Part shown: positions 11,356 through 24,168 of the stretch, one piece after another
Position numbering within the stretch: the stretch's first letter is position 1
Layout: every line of letters starts with the position of its first letter
Source of the DNA: Lunularia cruciata
Taxonomy: Eukaryota; Streptophyta; Marchantiopsida; Lunulariales; Lunulariaceae
Direction: 5' to 3'
Assembly (NCBI GenBank): GCA_948567375.1
Contig: OX419762.1
Location: forward strand, 43,815,034 to 43,879,033
Length of the DNA: 64,000 nt
The notes under the pieces: generated by a model
The model's database searches: none
What the model saw: the letters and a program-made list of their open reading frames with translations, nothing else
What the model was told of the DNA's origin: nothing
Position numbers and translations under genes: made by a program

Positions 11356-13590
11356 TGAAAACTCTTGCATGGCTTCTAAAGAAGCGGGATGTTGACAACA
11401 GAATTGGGCCAGCTGCCAACGGGCAGTGCTGCTGTAGGCCATGGTGATGAGGAAAGCGATTGGTCCAGATTTCAGGAATGCTCATAGAATGTCACAAGCT
11501 AGTGGGGTTTTGATCCTTATTCAAACACTGTCGCTTAACTGAATTTGATCTTGTGTTCTTGGAAGTACTGGACCGAAATCCATTTCACTCGCATGAGGCC
11601 TTTCTCTTCTATCGAAATTCACAGGAGACACATAGCTCGGATTCACGGGAGCTGTGGCATTTCATGAGAAGCCTTAGTCACCTGAAGCAAAGGTGCAACA
11701 TTTTCATGGGCATAGTCAACTTTAGTGAGAGTAGGTATTCACCTCAATGTTAAAGAATGCCGGATATTCAATGTCATGTTCGTCATGTTCATAGCAGAAA
11801 AAGCAGAGAGCAGGATTGGTGCTGATTTGGACCCAAAGCTTGATTGAAAGTTGGGGTACGGAAGCAGTTAAAGTATCTGGATCACTACTGTCCTGTAGAT
11901 CTTCTAACTCAGGGACGGGGTTTGCAGGAGAACGAGGTGGAAAGAGAACGAGCTACAATAGTATCATTGGTTACCATCCGTAGATCAGCCAAAAGGATGT
12001 TCTAACTGATTTTCCTCTCCGCAGAGAATATAATTGCAGAGATAGGCATAACTATCTCCACAAGTTGCCACTTCAACTATAACAAACCCCAAGTTGGCAG
12101 AAAGACTCAACCGTACCCAAGCGTGGCGATTGTCAGTGACAGGTAGCGCCTGGGAATGCCGTTTTAATGTGCTATTGATGACAGGACGGTGTTTTTATCT
12201 CCGCGTTCTCGGTTACGCAATCCATCTCCATCGCAGTTAGATTGACTTTGTTGAAGACTACTAGGCCCTGGGTTGTGTTGTTCACAGGATATACTGAGGG
12301 CATGGTATCTCAATGTGGTGATGCGATGATCTAGGATACGCTATCACGGTAGCAATGTCAACTTTCGGGCTAGAGTCTACAGTTCGCCATTGCGCTTTGG
12401 GATGGAATCTAGATCTCAGCCCGAACACGTCGAAGATCTGGCCGGAGTCAAGATTTTGCCGAACTCAAAGAACTGAGAAGAATGATTATTTGATCTCGTG
12501 ATAGCGCCCGAACTCAAACACTCACGATTAACCGGGAAAACCTTTATCCCTCAAAGGAAAAATGTGTTTCTAGTGTACAAGAACCACTCTGAGCACTTCT
12601 CTCAAAGTCCAGAAAGGCATCAGCGCGGTTCAAGGTTCACCCTCTTAACTTGTTGAGAGGTTCAAGATCTCCACAGCCTGGAGACCACTTGAGTGAATGT
12701 TGTCTACTGTCTCCCGGAGCTGGTATCAAAGTCGATGACAATAAAAATTGGTCTTCAAACCCTCATCAACTGTGTGCTTAGAATTGTCCATTCTAATATA
12801 AAGTTTCCTCCCATGTACAGAACCAGTGACAAAGAAGATTGCTGTTGTCAGCGGCGGTACATAGGAGAAATCAAAGATGAATATGACTAACAAGGGCCAT
12901 GTCAATCGCTTGGGTACAGTTTACTCTTCTGCCAATTTGGGATATGGTACAGTCCATGTGCTAAATTTTGAGCATGGTTAAGTTGATCTCTGCATATAAT
13001 TGCTCTTCTACTGTCATCAAACCCCAGTTGTCTAATGCTTGGGAAACGAGCATAATTTTGCTGGATCTTTTGTAAGTAACCTTGTGCACATGTTTCACCT
13101 TTCATACGGCTGGCCGCAGATAAATCTCATGTAGAAGAGTAGCATCTTTCATAGACAGTCACGATTCTTAAGTTCTTCAAGGTTCTAGAGGTTTCCAAGT
13201 TTTCGACTTGGACAGTTCAGGATAGATAAATCAATCTCGTCGTCAGCAAAGCAACATCGAGGGGAGTCTTACATTCATTAGTAGGACGTTATCATCGATT
13301 ACATTGTCTCAGTCAACGAATTCTGCAATACGTTCTACTTGCATCGCTTCCTGCATGCACCTGATTGCTTAGATCTACATGTTTCGGTTGCATCGCTACG
13401 GTCCTAAGTGGGTGTGAATCCCACGTTCTGCCAATGCCTTCTGCTCCCCAGTTACAATCACACCAAGTTTTCTTGCATTTTCTCACAACAGAAGGCTGGT
13501 ACTTACAGTTTGTAGTGATAATGGCTTGCCCGATGTCAATACTTTCCTACAGAAAGAGAGAAGCAAATGCAATTATACTTTCCTTCTGAA
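11356..13590. other. Unassigned region with one possible minus-strand exon
   Basis: I recognise no gene. The minus frame at 12902-13105 has good amino-acid composition (IRQLGFDDSRRAIICRDQLN, then LAHGLYHIPNWQKSKLYP) and looks more like a real exon or gene fragment than a chance frame. I cannot name the family or find joined exons. Short frames at 11553-11753 and 13365-13589 (+) show nothing recognisable. Confidence 0.3.
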
Positions 13591-13739
13591 TTAGACTAAA
13601 CAGTGGCTGAAAGAAGAATGGGAAGGAGGCATGTAATTACAAGTTGTCAAAGACAACGAAGCTTCAAGATGGACTTCCCAGTTAAAGAGAGGAGTAGAAA
13701 AGGAACACGACGAACAGCGAGTTGCAATTTTGATAACAC

Positions 13740-14320
13740 AAAGAGAAAAACAGAACCTGCAGATCAAAAAAGATTGAGTAGAATACGACAGAATACACGG
13801 GCAAGTCCACAAACTAGAATTCAGATTAAAGAGGTGGGAAACGAATTTTTTTGTGTAGAGTACAGTGGAACACAACCTGCAGACTAAAAACAAATTGAGT
13901 AGAGTATAACAGAAGACATTGTCAATTGTACAACTTGGAATTCAGAACAAGAGACGGGAGTGAAACAAAATATGCGTCTGCCGGGAGTCGAACCCGGGTC
14001 TATTGCTTGGAAGGCAATTATCCTAACCGTTGGACTACAAACGCTGCGTGCCTAACATCTGATGTTCATTTTTCTTTACTCACTGATAGTCTAAATGCCG
14101 AATTATAAAAGAATTACTTACGTAATTCTTTTGAACACATAGCAATATACCCTTACAACGCTCCCACAGAATATAAGAATTAATTGGGTTACATTAATTT
14201 TTATCAAAAGAATGAATCTTTATATCTAAGTTAGATTTTTCAGTAAAATATTTATTATATTTGGAGTAAACATGACTCTTCATCCATTTTCACCAATTTA
14301 TTGCATACATGATGATTATA
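13740..14320. repeat. Repeat block A, left segment (tRNA-Gly end)
   Basis: This segment aligns with 49920-50560 (block B) and 56650-57090 (block C). Shared landmarks in order are gagtagagtataacagaagacattgtcaattgta (positions 13895-13928), the tRNA-Gly gene or its remnants, aattcttttgaacacatagc, and catgactcttcatccatttt. The Penelope-like element interrupts the block at 14321; it resumes at about 20715 and again at 24169. Confidence 0.85.
13973..14044 (-). tRNA. trnG-UCC: tRNA-Gly(UCC)
   Basis: The minus strand gives a 72-nt cloverleaf without intron. The acceptor stem GCGTTTG/CAGACGC contains one G-U pair. The D-arm holds the A-box TAGTCCAACGG, the anticodon loop CTTCCAA carries TCC, and the T-arm holds the B-box GGTTCGACTCC. 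A TTTT run just downstream (complement of aaaa near 13967-13970) can terminate RNA polymerase III. The sequence is of nuclear type, unlike plastid or mitochondrial glycine tRNAs. Two decayed relatives lie at 50202-50265 and 56742-56811 in blocks B and C, so this is the only intact copy here. Confidence 0.95.
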
Positions 14321-15360
14321 TATATTGGTATACGAGAACAGAAGCAGTTCTGGAAATGGGTGATCCAGAACTCATAAACTGCAAATGATCAATAAGCAAT
14401 ATGTAGATGAATCACAATGCTAGAGTAGTGTTAAGGCACTAAGGTAGAATGCATCGAATGTAGCCTGCGGCAAAAGCATAATTGAAACAAATTGAGAATA
14501 ACTGATGGCCAACATACTACTAAAGAACATTAAATCTAGAAACTCTATGCAAACGATAGCGAGGAATACGAAATGTGATGTAAGAGGCCGCCAGTAAGCA
14601 GTGCGTGAACAACAATGAATAACCCGCCAGTAAGCCATGCATGAACAAATATAACGAACGTGGGCTAGAGTCAGGTAGGAAGACTATATGCACAAGAGGG
14701 CAAAGCAAGAAGCAATCAAAGGGTAAAGGAAGGGAAATACTATGGAGTGAATTAGTTGGGAAACGGAGGAGTGGAACAAAACAAGAGGTCTCAGATGATG
14801 TGGTTACCAAAATAGGTCGAAGTATAAAAAGGAAACAAGAGCGAAGCGGAAGAGTGCAAGATATAAATAATATCACAACCAGCGCTATGGACATTGGAGT
14901 CTTGAGACGCTAAACAGCTAAGGGAAGCAGAAGGCGGCCATAGTAAACCTTCACAAAAACACATGCTACTTCATCAATGCCTCACTTAGTGCCGAAGTAG
15001 CTAAGCCATTGCCAGTACCCCTTGTATCAAGTTTCTGCTCAAAAACTCATGAGTGCCAAGGCAAACTCGGTTCCTCCCCTAAGGTGCCACTCAAAAGTAG
15101 TGGGAAACAAGAAGTATCAGCGCAAGAAACACCATTGCAAGAGAACTAAGTGCAACACGAGAATGGATGAGCAGGGAGCAAAAAATCTCAATGCTACACA
15201 AGAAGGTACTATGCATGTCAAACGGGAGAAACCAAGGCAAACAAAGAAGCAAGTAAGAGCACTAAAAAGAATTTAGGGCATCTCGCAAAAGGGCAAACCA
15301 ATGGAGGCAAATTTAGCCTCGTGTTAAGTGAAGGACCAGTTAGGCCACGTGTCCATAAGC
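14321..15360 (-). repeat. Left pseudo-LTR of the Penelope-like element
   Basis: This is the direct repeat of 19664-20703, 1040 bp in both copies. It starts at ttggtatacgagaacagaag and ends at ttaggccacgtgtccataagc. By eye the copies match at most positions with scattered substitutions, many C/T or G/A. It is downstream of the reverse transcriptase on the minus strand. Confidence 0.85.
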
Positions 15361-15706
15361 CTTTGATGAAAATCCATATGGCAGAAAAATTCACAAATAG
15401 TGGTATTTAGTATATATAAAACACTTCAGGAGTCAAAATGGTATACAAGTCTAAGGAAAAAACTACTGATCGGCTCAAAAATGAGCTCCCTGCTTGGCCG
15501 AAAGAACAGAGGTTCTCAAATCTCTATAGATACTAAGTCCATGATAACCATGGATATTATTTTCCGGTTGTAAGACAGAGCAAAATATTTTTTGGATAAG
15601 GGGAAGAGGGTAATTTTTGGAGACAAAGCCATCTATAAGTTTCCTACAAGCTGAAAGGTATGACTTTTTGGAATTACATATTAGTCTATATCTAACACAC
15701 TATGAT

Positions 15707-17830
15707 TTACTCTGATTTATTCCCTAATTTACAATTGGAGGAGATATCAGAAAGAACACAAGGGAGCAACATTGTCTTGATGTGAGCAAAGTGAGGTAGC
15801 TCTTTCTTATCATAGATAGAGACAAAGATGTTGAAGTCATCTTGTGTAATATGACAGTCGAGATAATCACAGTGAGTGCCAACATAAGTTTGGACTAACT
15901 CATAGGAAATTCTAGGATATATTCCACCACCTCTAGCAGCATCATCCTTATACATGAAATCCATAAAATGATCAAGTCCCAAGCCCACCACAAGAAGATC
16001 ATCAACATATCTGTGAACTTGGGACATATCATGCAATAGGGCAACACCATTGGCATCCAGTAATCTGTGTATGAAATCAAGTTCATAGGTGAAGAGGTAT
16101 AGATTAGCCACAAAAACAACACAAGGTGTCCCCATAGGAATCCTAATCTCTTGATGCAAGAGCTGATTCCCCAAACTGATGTAGAGGTTATCAAAAGGGA
16201 ATAGCATCCAACATATAAGCAAGTCTGCATCAACAACCATTAATTTAGGGTGTTTTTCCAATTGAGAGATATTGTTTCTATTTTTAAGCCATCTATATTT
16301 GAAATCAAGTGTAGAGGTCTCAACAAGCAAGACAGTTTCTTGATTCCCAATGAACCTGTAATGGAAAATAAATTTGATGAGAGTAGATAGCCTTGTTTTA
16401 GATCATTGAGGTGGATCTTTGTATAAAGGGTGGTGAAATCAAAACTTTGAAAAAGAACTTTCTCCAAGGTGGCATGAGTCTGCTGCAAACCAGAGGCTGG
16501 GGGAGTAGAGGATCTTGTCTTTCATAATCTTTGCACCTTCTCAAGTAAAACTGGAACTCCATAAGAGTCATCTAAGATCCAGCTAGAGTTGACCAACAGC
16601 CCCACCCGTAAGAATTCATTCCTCCAAAGGTCATTTGCAAAAGGTAGGAGTGCTTTGAAGAAGGAGCTTAGCCAGCAAGAAAGTTCAGATAATGAAATAG
16701 AGTATCCTGCAGCAATGAACCTAGGAACAACAAGAGACTCATGGAATTTCCAAGCACAACGCAAGTAGGGGAGTTTCTTAGAATCCTTGGAAATGAAAAA
16801 TCCCTAAGAAGTGTTGAAATTGTGGTGAGAGAGTAAGAGTTGGGTTTGAGGAATCAGTGATTGTTTATAGGTAGCTAAAGGAGAATGAAGCTCGTTAAGT
16901 AAAGTCTGAATGTAGATTTTCTACAAACAAAATACAAATTTGTTAGGATACTTGTCCATATAAGTAATTGAAATGGGACTTGAAATGTGTAAATAGTTTT
17001 CTACCATGAGGGGAAAGGAAAATAGGATCTATAGAATTGAAATCATCCAAAATGGGAGGGAGATTGGATGAAAGTTTAACTTTATGTAGAAGGGAGACTT
17101 TCCATTGGTCAAAAATACATTTGGTGTCGAGGATCACTTCATAAGAAATAGCAAAATTCTGAATGCAAGTTTGAATGGCAAAGAAAGTAGAAGGGGGAGA
17201 GGTGGGTGCAAGACAAAACTTGGTTCCTCTAGAAAAGAGAAGTGATATGGTGGAGGAAGGTAAAATCTGAAGCAAAGCTATAATGACATGTCCATATGAA
17301 GGGTTAATGAAAGTTGGATGATGAAGACAATTGCAGGGAGATGGAGGAGAAGAAAAATTTGATAACTTGCATGATAGTGAGGCAAAGTTAAAGTATAAAT
17401 GGCCCAGAGTTTTCTCATACTTAGAAGCAAAAATGGGGATAATAAATGGAGTACTTGGACGTAAAGCCTGGAGGACTTCTGGGTCCTACAACAAGTATTG
17501 TTAAAAAGCTTTGTCTATCTCCTTAGCAGTAAAAGGGAAAATGATAAGTGTGGGCCGAATGTCTGCAGAAGGTCTTTGGTTTGAGAGGCATAGAGAGAGA
17601 AAAATCAAAAGGCGTTGGAGGAGTGTAGTTATATCAGAATTAGTCTTGATTAAAACCACAAAAGGAGTTCTTTTAAGGACATGAATGATCCGCAGCAAGT
17701 TCCGAACTCTAAAATAGGTGAGAAAAGAATCAAAGAGGGTATTAGAGTCAAGCATTGTGAAACAATGAGAAATTATACATAAGGAGTCTCTATATGCATA
17801 TATACAACAAATGGGAGAGGTGGCCACGGG
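15707..17830 (-). pseudogene. Penelope-like reverse transcriptase, broken
   Basis: Reading right to left, the minus strand gives RGTKFCLAPT (17200s), then DKYPNKFVFCL, a stop, and LLNELHSPLATYKQS (16870-16960). KFHESLVVPRFIAAGYS follows at 16690-16750, then SFDFTTLYTKIHLNDLK (16400-16450), the QEIRIPMGT...ANLYLFTYELDF block (16070-16160), the catalytic RYVDDLLV (15985-16010), DYLDCHI and IYDKKE. These correspond in order to the N-terminal segment and RT fingers-palm motifs of Penelope-like elements; the MGT...ANLYL...YE block and YDKR-like motif distinguish them from L1 or LTR RTs. Stops and frameshifts occur near 16490, 16780 and 16930, and beyond 15707. A GIY-YIG endonuclease was not found, so it is lost, unreadable or was never present. 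Confidence 0.75.
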
Positions 17831-18589
17831 GGGTGTAAAAAGGGAAGAATGATCCTAGGTAGAAGAAACGGAAGGTGTGATAGAAGAGAGGAAAAGGGTG
17901 TTTATTCTCATATGACTCCAAAAGTGGATGTGAGAAGCTCTTCCATGAATGTTGTACACTTGAGGAGTCCAACAATTGAGGAGACGGATCCAAAAGAGCT
18001 CCTCCCCATTGGCAAAATCTCTAAAGTGAGTACTTGGAGGTACCTTGACCATAAGGAACAGTCAGAAGCTGTAGAATTCAAATTTGGCCATTGCTGCCAT
18101 CAAAGGAGTAAATTTGAAAGCAGAAGAACAAAGAATCAAGAGAGATTTTCCAAGACAACAATGTTGTTGGAAGCATCAAAAAGCAGAACCCACCATTTGG
18201 CCTACATAGAATTTGCCATTATGTAGGGAGTAAATGACGTATATCACTCCAAAGTCATTTAAGGGGTGAAGATGCAAAACATTCCATGTATGGAAAAATC
18301 TCAAAGCCTTTAACTGCTACAGAGTGGGGTTAGGGTTTGTTAAAAAATGACTGGTGAGTAAATGTATCCTAATCGTGAGCCAATCAATTCCTCCCGGAGG
18401 GAATGGGAAAGTATGCATAAGGTTCAATGTAGAGATTGATCTGAAAAAGGTATGTCCATGCAAAGAGGTCCCCATATGTGCCACATGGAAGAGGTAAGGT
18501 GTAGGTGAAAGCGGGATGGGTAAAGCTATAAATCCCATAACAGGGAATAGGAGTCTTGTTGATGTGCCACGAGGTGAGTCACAATGAAG

Positions 18590-19400
18590 CACCTAACATG
18601 GGCGGAATAATGACTAAGAACTATTAGTCTGGCATGGACGGAGGTGAGTTAGCATGGTATGTAGGCAAAATAGTGACTATGAACAATAAGGCTGACATGG
18701 ACGGAGGTAAGTCAGCATGGTCCGACAAAGAAGGATAAATTAAATGCTTTGAATAAAAAATGGCCAACCAGAGGAGGCTGATGTAGACCTTAGGACAAGG
18801 ACATCAAATAGAATGAGTTGGACCTGTAAAAAATACAATGGTAGCGGCAAATCTTTGGTAGAACAGAAACTATGAACAATAGTATGATGTTAATAGGGTG
18901 AGTCAGCAAGGTCTACATATAAATATATATGTGGCCCAAAGGAGTCCAATTTGGACATGTGGACTTGTCAAACAATAAATAGAATGAGGAGGACTGAACA
19001 AAGATTGAGGCTCAATAGAGTCATTCACATTTCAAGGCACATAGATCCAAAGCCCATGAACAAGCACAAATAGATAATAGAGTCATTCACATTTCAAGTT
19101 AGATAGATCCAAAGCCCATGAACAGGCATAGATAGAGGTGGCAAGTATAGCTGGACCTGGAGCAAGGCTCAATGGATTGAGTAGGTGACATGAAACATGG
19201 CTCAAGGGTGTGAAGGGAGGGGGTGTGTATGAAGGGAGACTGAATGAAGGGAGTGAAGTGAAGATATAACAGGCGTTGACAAGGTGTACAATGAACATTG
19301 AACAAAGCTTGAGGGTATGAAGGGAGATGAAATGAAGGGAGTGAATTGAAGATATAACAGACAGCAGGGATGTGAATGTGAAGAAAAGAATGATCGGAAT
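18590..19400. repeat. Short tandem duplications inside the Penelope-like element
   Basis: At least three local duplications are visible. Two units around gacatggacggaggtgagtt-type sequence lie at about 18620-18720. Two units of about 60 bp around catttcaaggcacatagatcc lie at 19020-19140. Two units around gtgaagggag...gaagatataacag lie at 19200-19365. All are noncoding and imperfect. Confidence 0.6.
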
Positions 19401-19663
19401 AGAACCATGGAGGCATGCAGAGAAGGGAGTAGCAAAAGTATTTTTGGGGCAAAATTCTAAGTCAAAACAATGAATACCCACAATGAGAAATGTATCCATT
19501 GAATGATAAAATAAGCAGTAATGTATGAACATACCTATCCTAATCATCTATTGTCGTGTGGTCTGAATGTTTAATGAAGAAATAGATGATCTATTTCCAA
19601 ATAAAAGAGAGAGATGGCTGAGCACAAACCCCGCCATTGTGGTCTTAGTGTGCTAGCATGGTA

Positions 19664-20703
19664 TATATTGGTATACAAGAACAGAAGCCGTTATGGGAAT
19701 GTGTTATCCAGAACTCATGAACTGCAAATGATCAATAAGCAATATGTACATGAATCAAAATGCTAGAGTAGTGTTAAAGCACTTAGGTAGAATGCATCAA
19801 ATGTAACCTACAACAAAAGCATAATTGAAACAAATTGAGAATAACTGATGGCCAACATACTACTAAAGAACATTAAATCAAGAGCATCTATGCAAATGAT
19901 AGCAAGGAATAGGAAACATGATGTAAGAGGCTGCAAGTAAGTAGTGCATGAACAACAAAGAATAACCTGCCAGTAAGCCGTGTGTGAACAATATAAAGAA
20001 CGTGGGCTAGAGTCAGGTAGGAACACTATATGCATGAGAGTGCAAAGCAAGAAGCAATCAAAGGGCAAAGGAAGAGAAAATACTATGGAGGGAATTAGTT
20101 GGGGAATGGAGGAGTGGAACAAAACAGGAGGTCTCAGATGATGTGGCTATAGAAATGGGTCAAAGTGTAGAAAGGAAATGGGAGCAAAGCGTAAGAGGAT
20201 AGGATATAAATAATATCACAACCAGCACTATGGACATTGGAGTCTTGAGATGCTAAACAGCTAAGGGAAGCAAAAGGTGGCCATAGTAAACCTCTACAAA
20301 AAAACCTACAACTTCATCAATGCTTCAATGTAGTGCCAAAGTAGCTAAGCCATTGCTAGTACCCCTCGTATCAAGTTTTTGTTCAAAAACTCATGAGTGC
20401 CAAGGCAAACTCAGTTGCTTCCCTAAGTGCCGCTCAAAAGTAGTGGGAAACAAGAAGTATCAGTGCAAGAAACACCATCGCAAAAAAACTCAGCATTGCA
20501 TGGGAATGGATGAGTGGGGAGCAAAAAACTTCAATGCTACACAAGAAGGTACTAGGCATGTCAAGAGGGAGAAACCAAGGTGAACAAATGAGCAAGTAAG
20601 AGCACTGAAAAGAATTTAGGGCATCTCGTGAAAGGGAAAACCAATGGAGGCAAATTTAGCCTCATGTTAAGTGAAGGACCAGTTAGGCCATGTGTCCCTA
20701 AGC
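19664..20703 (-). repeat. Right pseudo-LTR of the Penelope-like element
   Basis: This is the direct repeat of 14321-15360, of the same length. It begins at atattggtatacaagaacag and ends at ttaggccatgtgtccctaagc. It is immediately followed by host block A sequence (tcataactgagtaaatgggt), which matches block B near 50560. It lies upstream of the RT on the minus strand and would be expected to carry the promoter; none was assigned. Confidence 0.85.
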
Positions 20704-20967
20704 AAAGGCCAAATGTCATATATATGTCATAACTGAGTAAATGGGTTTAGTATATCATTTCTAATTTAAAACTCTAATGAGTGTTAGCCACGCAATGGGG
20801 CAATTCTACACCTCTTGATGTGGATATCTTCCTTATTGATCATCATGGGATATTTATAAATGAAATATGATAATATATTAGTTAATTTTCATGGAACTAT
20901 GGTCATCTCCATATCCATTTCTTTTCATCATGGTTATATTTGCGTATAATATAGCTAAGTGTTTCAT

Positions 20968-20981
20968 ATATAGTCCATATA
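20968..20981. repeat. Left 14-bp target-site duplication of LINE copy 1
   Basis: The sequence atatagtccatata is repeated exactly at 24169-24182. Block B carries the uninterrupted site (tacagtccatatatatg near 50780), showing where the element entered. Confidence 0.9.
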
Positions 20982-23900
20982 GGAAATAGCACGATTGCAT
21001 AGAGAAAACAAAGGATAGGAAGACCCCATCCCCATAAAGCCTTACAAGGGAGGGAAAAAAAGGTATCTAAAGTCTATATAGAGTCTAATAGAGTCTATAT
21101 GAGAAATCTGCTCTATTGCACCTAAGATATCCAAGCTATGCAAGTCGTACGGTCTACAAACAACTAGAGTATCCAAAGAAACATCACCTAATGTGATTGC
21201 TCTCCTATGGTTTGCACCAGCCAATGCACTCTATAGAGCAGTGGACACACGTTGTCTAAAATATGTTACAAAGTATGAGAGTGAGAGTGGTATCCCTTGG
21301 CACCTAACATGATAAGCTCTCACGCACTCCCTAACAAATGTGTCAAACACCATGTCTATTGCTCCATATAACTCCAAGGCAAGAGGAACAAAGAGGTGAC
21401 CTTGCTGCATGCCTCTATACTTGGAGACCTTTCCACGTACTATTGCACTTGCTACCCATCCAAGAGGATGGGTAATCACTCCCTCTGAAACTATATCCCA
21501 CATAGGGTCCATAACCATGATATCCACTACTATCACTTGATCTCCTCGGACTAAGTATTAGTCTGCCTTGACATGTGTCATCTGCAAAGCATATGAGCAG
21601 TCCTCCCAAGCCAAGTATTCACTCTCTCGTGCCATAGCAAACACTATGTCCCTAATAGCATCATTGGTAGCTATCCTATGTCCTCCAAAAAGACACCATG
21701 TCATATGGACCCCTACTGCATCTAGTGTAGAACCACTCACAAGTGAGTAATGAAGATGCCATATGGGTGGACCAAACCTAGGCAAAACCTCATCATTGTA
21801 GAGAAAGTAGTTGGTGCATGTCAAAATTCCCTAATGCACGATCAAGCTAGGCTCTAAGAGTCTGCATCCTTGCTGGAGCAAGAGTGAAGATGTGCTCTAG
21901 TAGCCTAAGGAATGGATGAGTCAACTAAGAGAGAATAACATATGCTCTCACCATTGCTCCATCAAGGCAGACAGTAAACCTTTAGTCCAATCTGAAAATA
22001 GTGAAGCAAAAGATAGAAAGTCTTCTCGTGCCCATGGGGATAGACTATCTCTCATATACTGCAATAACATCTGGAGAGAAAAGGATCTCCCCTCCACCTC
22101 TATCACATAAGTATCCAAAACTGGCCTATTAATAACCACAAAACAAGAGGAAAGTAGGGATGCCAAGAGAGCCCAACTACCCAAAAACACTATAGGTGCT
22201 ATCTCCTCCATAAATAACAAGCCAACCCCTTCACATGAGATTGGTAGAGCCATCTGTCTATGTGCCAAATCCCCAGTCATACACTCAAATGTCCTCGGTT
22301 TAATAATATCACCAAAGACTCCCATAATCCTCCTATCAAAGGCTTTCAGACATGATTGGAGGGACGATGAGGGGAGAACTATACGGATGAGGTAGGAAGG
22401 TTGACAATTAATACTAGAGGAGAGTATACCAAATGCCACCTGCAGATCTCCTAGTAATGTAAGGTCATCCACATGGAGAACATCCTCTACAAGGGAAACA
22501 TTTAATAAGCGTGTGACAAAATCCTCGGATCCTACTAGCACTCCAAGAACATGCAGTCCATCTATAGATGTGATACACCCCTTTGGAAGCTCAAGGTAGG
22601 GAGGGATACCCAAGGGGACCATGCCTTGCACTTTGACACCTTGACTCTCAAGCCTACTAGATGTAGCTTGGTAGTCAAGTGGTCAAAGGCTTGCCTAATC
22701 TGATCTATAGGGTCCATGATGTGTGTATCATCTGCCAAGAAAGTGAATACACAACCTGGCATGGCCAAAGTAGTAGATAGGAGAGCTCTAAAGTGAGCCA
22801 TGGCAAATAAGGGTCCCCCTAAAGGATCTCCTTGACGTGCACCAATAATTGATTCCAAGATGGTGACTCCTTCTTGTGAACAATCATGCTTGTAGTAACA
22901 AGAAGCAAGAGAGCCATAAAAAGACCACACAAAAGGAATAAGACTCGCCAAGGGTCCACCGGCTTCCCTAAGCTCTCTAAAGATGGATGCATGTGAGATG
23001 CTATTAAAAGCATTCTCAACATCCACCTATAGGATGACCCACTCCGGATGGATATCTAGGAGTGCCCTAATGCCTAGAGATATAGCCTAAGATCCTCCAA
23101 GTGTAGCTACTCCAAACTAATGTGAAATGAGGTGTTGTTGAAAGTGAGAACCATGCTGAAGGACAATGGTACAACTGACCAAACAAAAAAAGATCTCTCC
23201 AATAGCAATTGGTTTAATGCTCCCTGGTCCTTCTCCATCACAAGAAGTCAACTAGCACCTAAAACCTGACTAACAAACATAGGAATGTCTCCTCTCACTA
23301 TTGTTGCAGCCACCTGAAACAACTCGTTAAAACCACTAGAAGGATCATCTACTTGAAAGCAATGTCTAAGAAGCTCATAAACCATCCCTAACAAGCCTCT
23401 TGAGAGAAGGCGAGGGGCAATGCACACTGCTTGTGCAAACAATGACCTATCAAGACATAAAGGCTGCTCAGGCTAATAATCTAAGACCTATAGTGGTAGT
23501 CCCTCTACTGCAATAGGATGTAGTGAGCATAAGAAAGAGATAGTCTCATCAATAGGACTCACCATAGACAAAGGTGTAGTGCTCGTGCTGCTCTACTAAA
23601 CTCTCCCACTTGACCCAATGTCCTACACCATCGTAATCAAGTGGACTCTGTGGTATCTTGTGGCAACGCTTGTCTCTTAAACCGTGTAGCCTTCACAGAC
23701 TCCTCCTGAAGGGCCACCCAATCCCCCCTCTGAAATCAACAAAATCTAGCAACCACCTCTCTATGCCCCGCACAACATCCTCTAGCATAACAAGGACACC
23801 ATCAAGGGAGTAAGAGGAATATGAACCATGCTAACTCGTCCAATGGATCACGTGCCAAACGATCAAGTGATAGGCAAAAAGCCTATCTAGCCCCATCATG

Positions 23901-24168
23901 GAGTGTGTGGGTAGCCTATGGAATAGACATGGACATGGAAAACTAGTCTCAAATAACCCCAAAATGCAACACGCCTAAGAAGCTTACCACTCCCACAACT
24001 CAATCGGTATTCTTGGAACAATCAACGAAGGGATAGAAGAAGCATACGTAGTCCCGAGTGTCACATCTGTCGATGTGGTCACTTGCCTCATGTGGGCATC
24101 CCAAGTGGTCTAATCATAGTCCTTGTGCATCCTTCCCACATGGATCTTTACTCCTTGCAAGGTAAAGC
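20982..24168 (-). mobile_element. RLE-type non-LTR retrotransposon, copy 1
   Basis: This nearly full coding-length minus-strand element is bounded by exact 14-bp target duplications. In 5' to 3' element order it has a region lacking only the first zinc-finger cysteines, an RT with VENAFNSISH, the B motif GARQGDPLGGPLFAM, the catalytic FLADDTHI and GLRVKVSKC. A C-terminal zone follows with a CLFGGHRIAT segment and an endonuclease-like KADLYLVRGDQVIVVDIMVMDP, then a short 3' UTR. The layout is that of R2/CRE-type elements with a restriction-like endonuclease, not of L1/RTE elements with an APE endonuclease. Stops and frameshifts throughout make it dead. One stop (TAG) directly precedes VDVENAFNS. 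It is split over many short frames between 21231 and 23442. Confidence 0.85.

Larger units (their letters stand above)
14321..20703 (-). mobile_element. Penelope-like retroelement with pseudo-LTRs
   Basis: Two direct repeats of 1040 bp (14321-15360 and 19664-20703) bracket a minus-strand reverse transcriptase of Penelope type. Such elements often insert as partial tandem copies, producing pseudo-LTRs. The element sits inside repeat block A: flanks 13740-14320 and 20715 onward are contiguous in block B (around 50550-50580), which gives the empty site. Flanks carry short atatata-type sequence, possibly a target duplication but low in information. The protein is broken by several stops and frameshifts. 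The internal part 18230-19660 holds short tandem duplications and no recognisable domain. Confidence 0.75.

Noticed and set aside
18860-19600. Overlapping minus-strand frames rich in Phe, Ser, His and Leu
   Set aside because: They are read through local purine-rich tandem duplications in the Penelope-like element and show no domain.
14321-20703. Ordinary LTR retrotransposon with 1-kb LTRs
   Set aside because: The internal RT motifs are of Penelope type, and no gag, protease, RNase H or integrase was found. Pseudo-LTRs explain the repeats.
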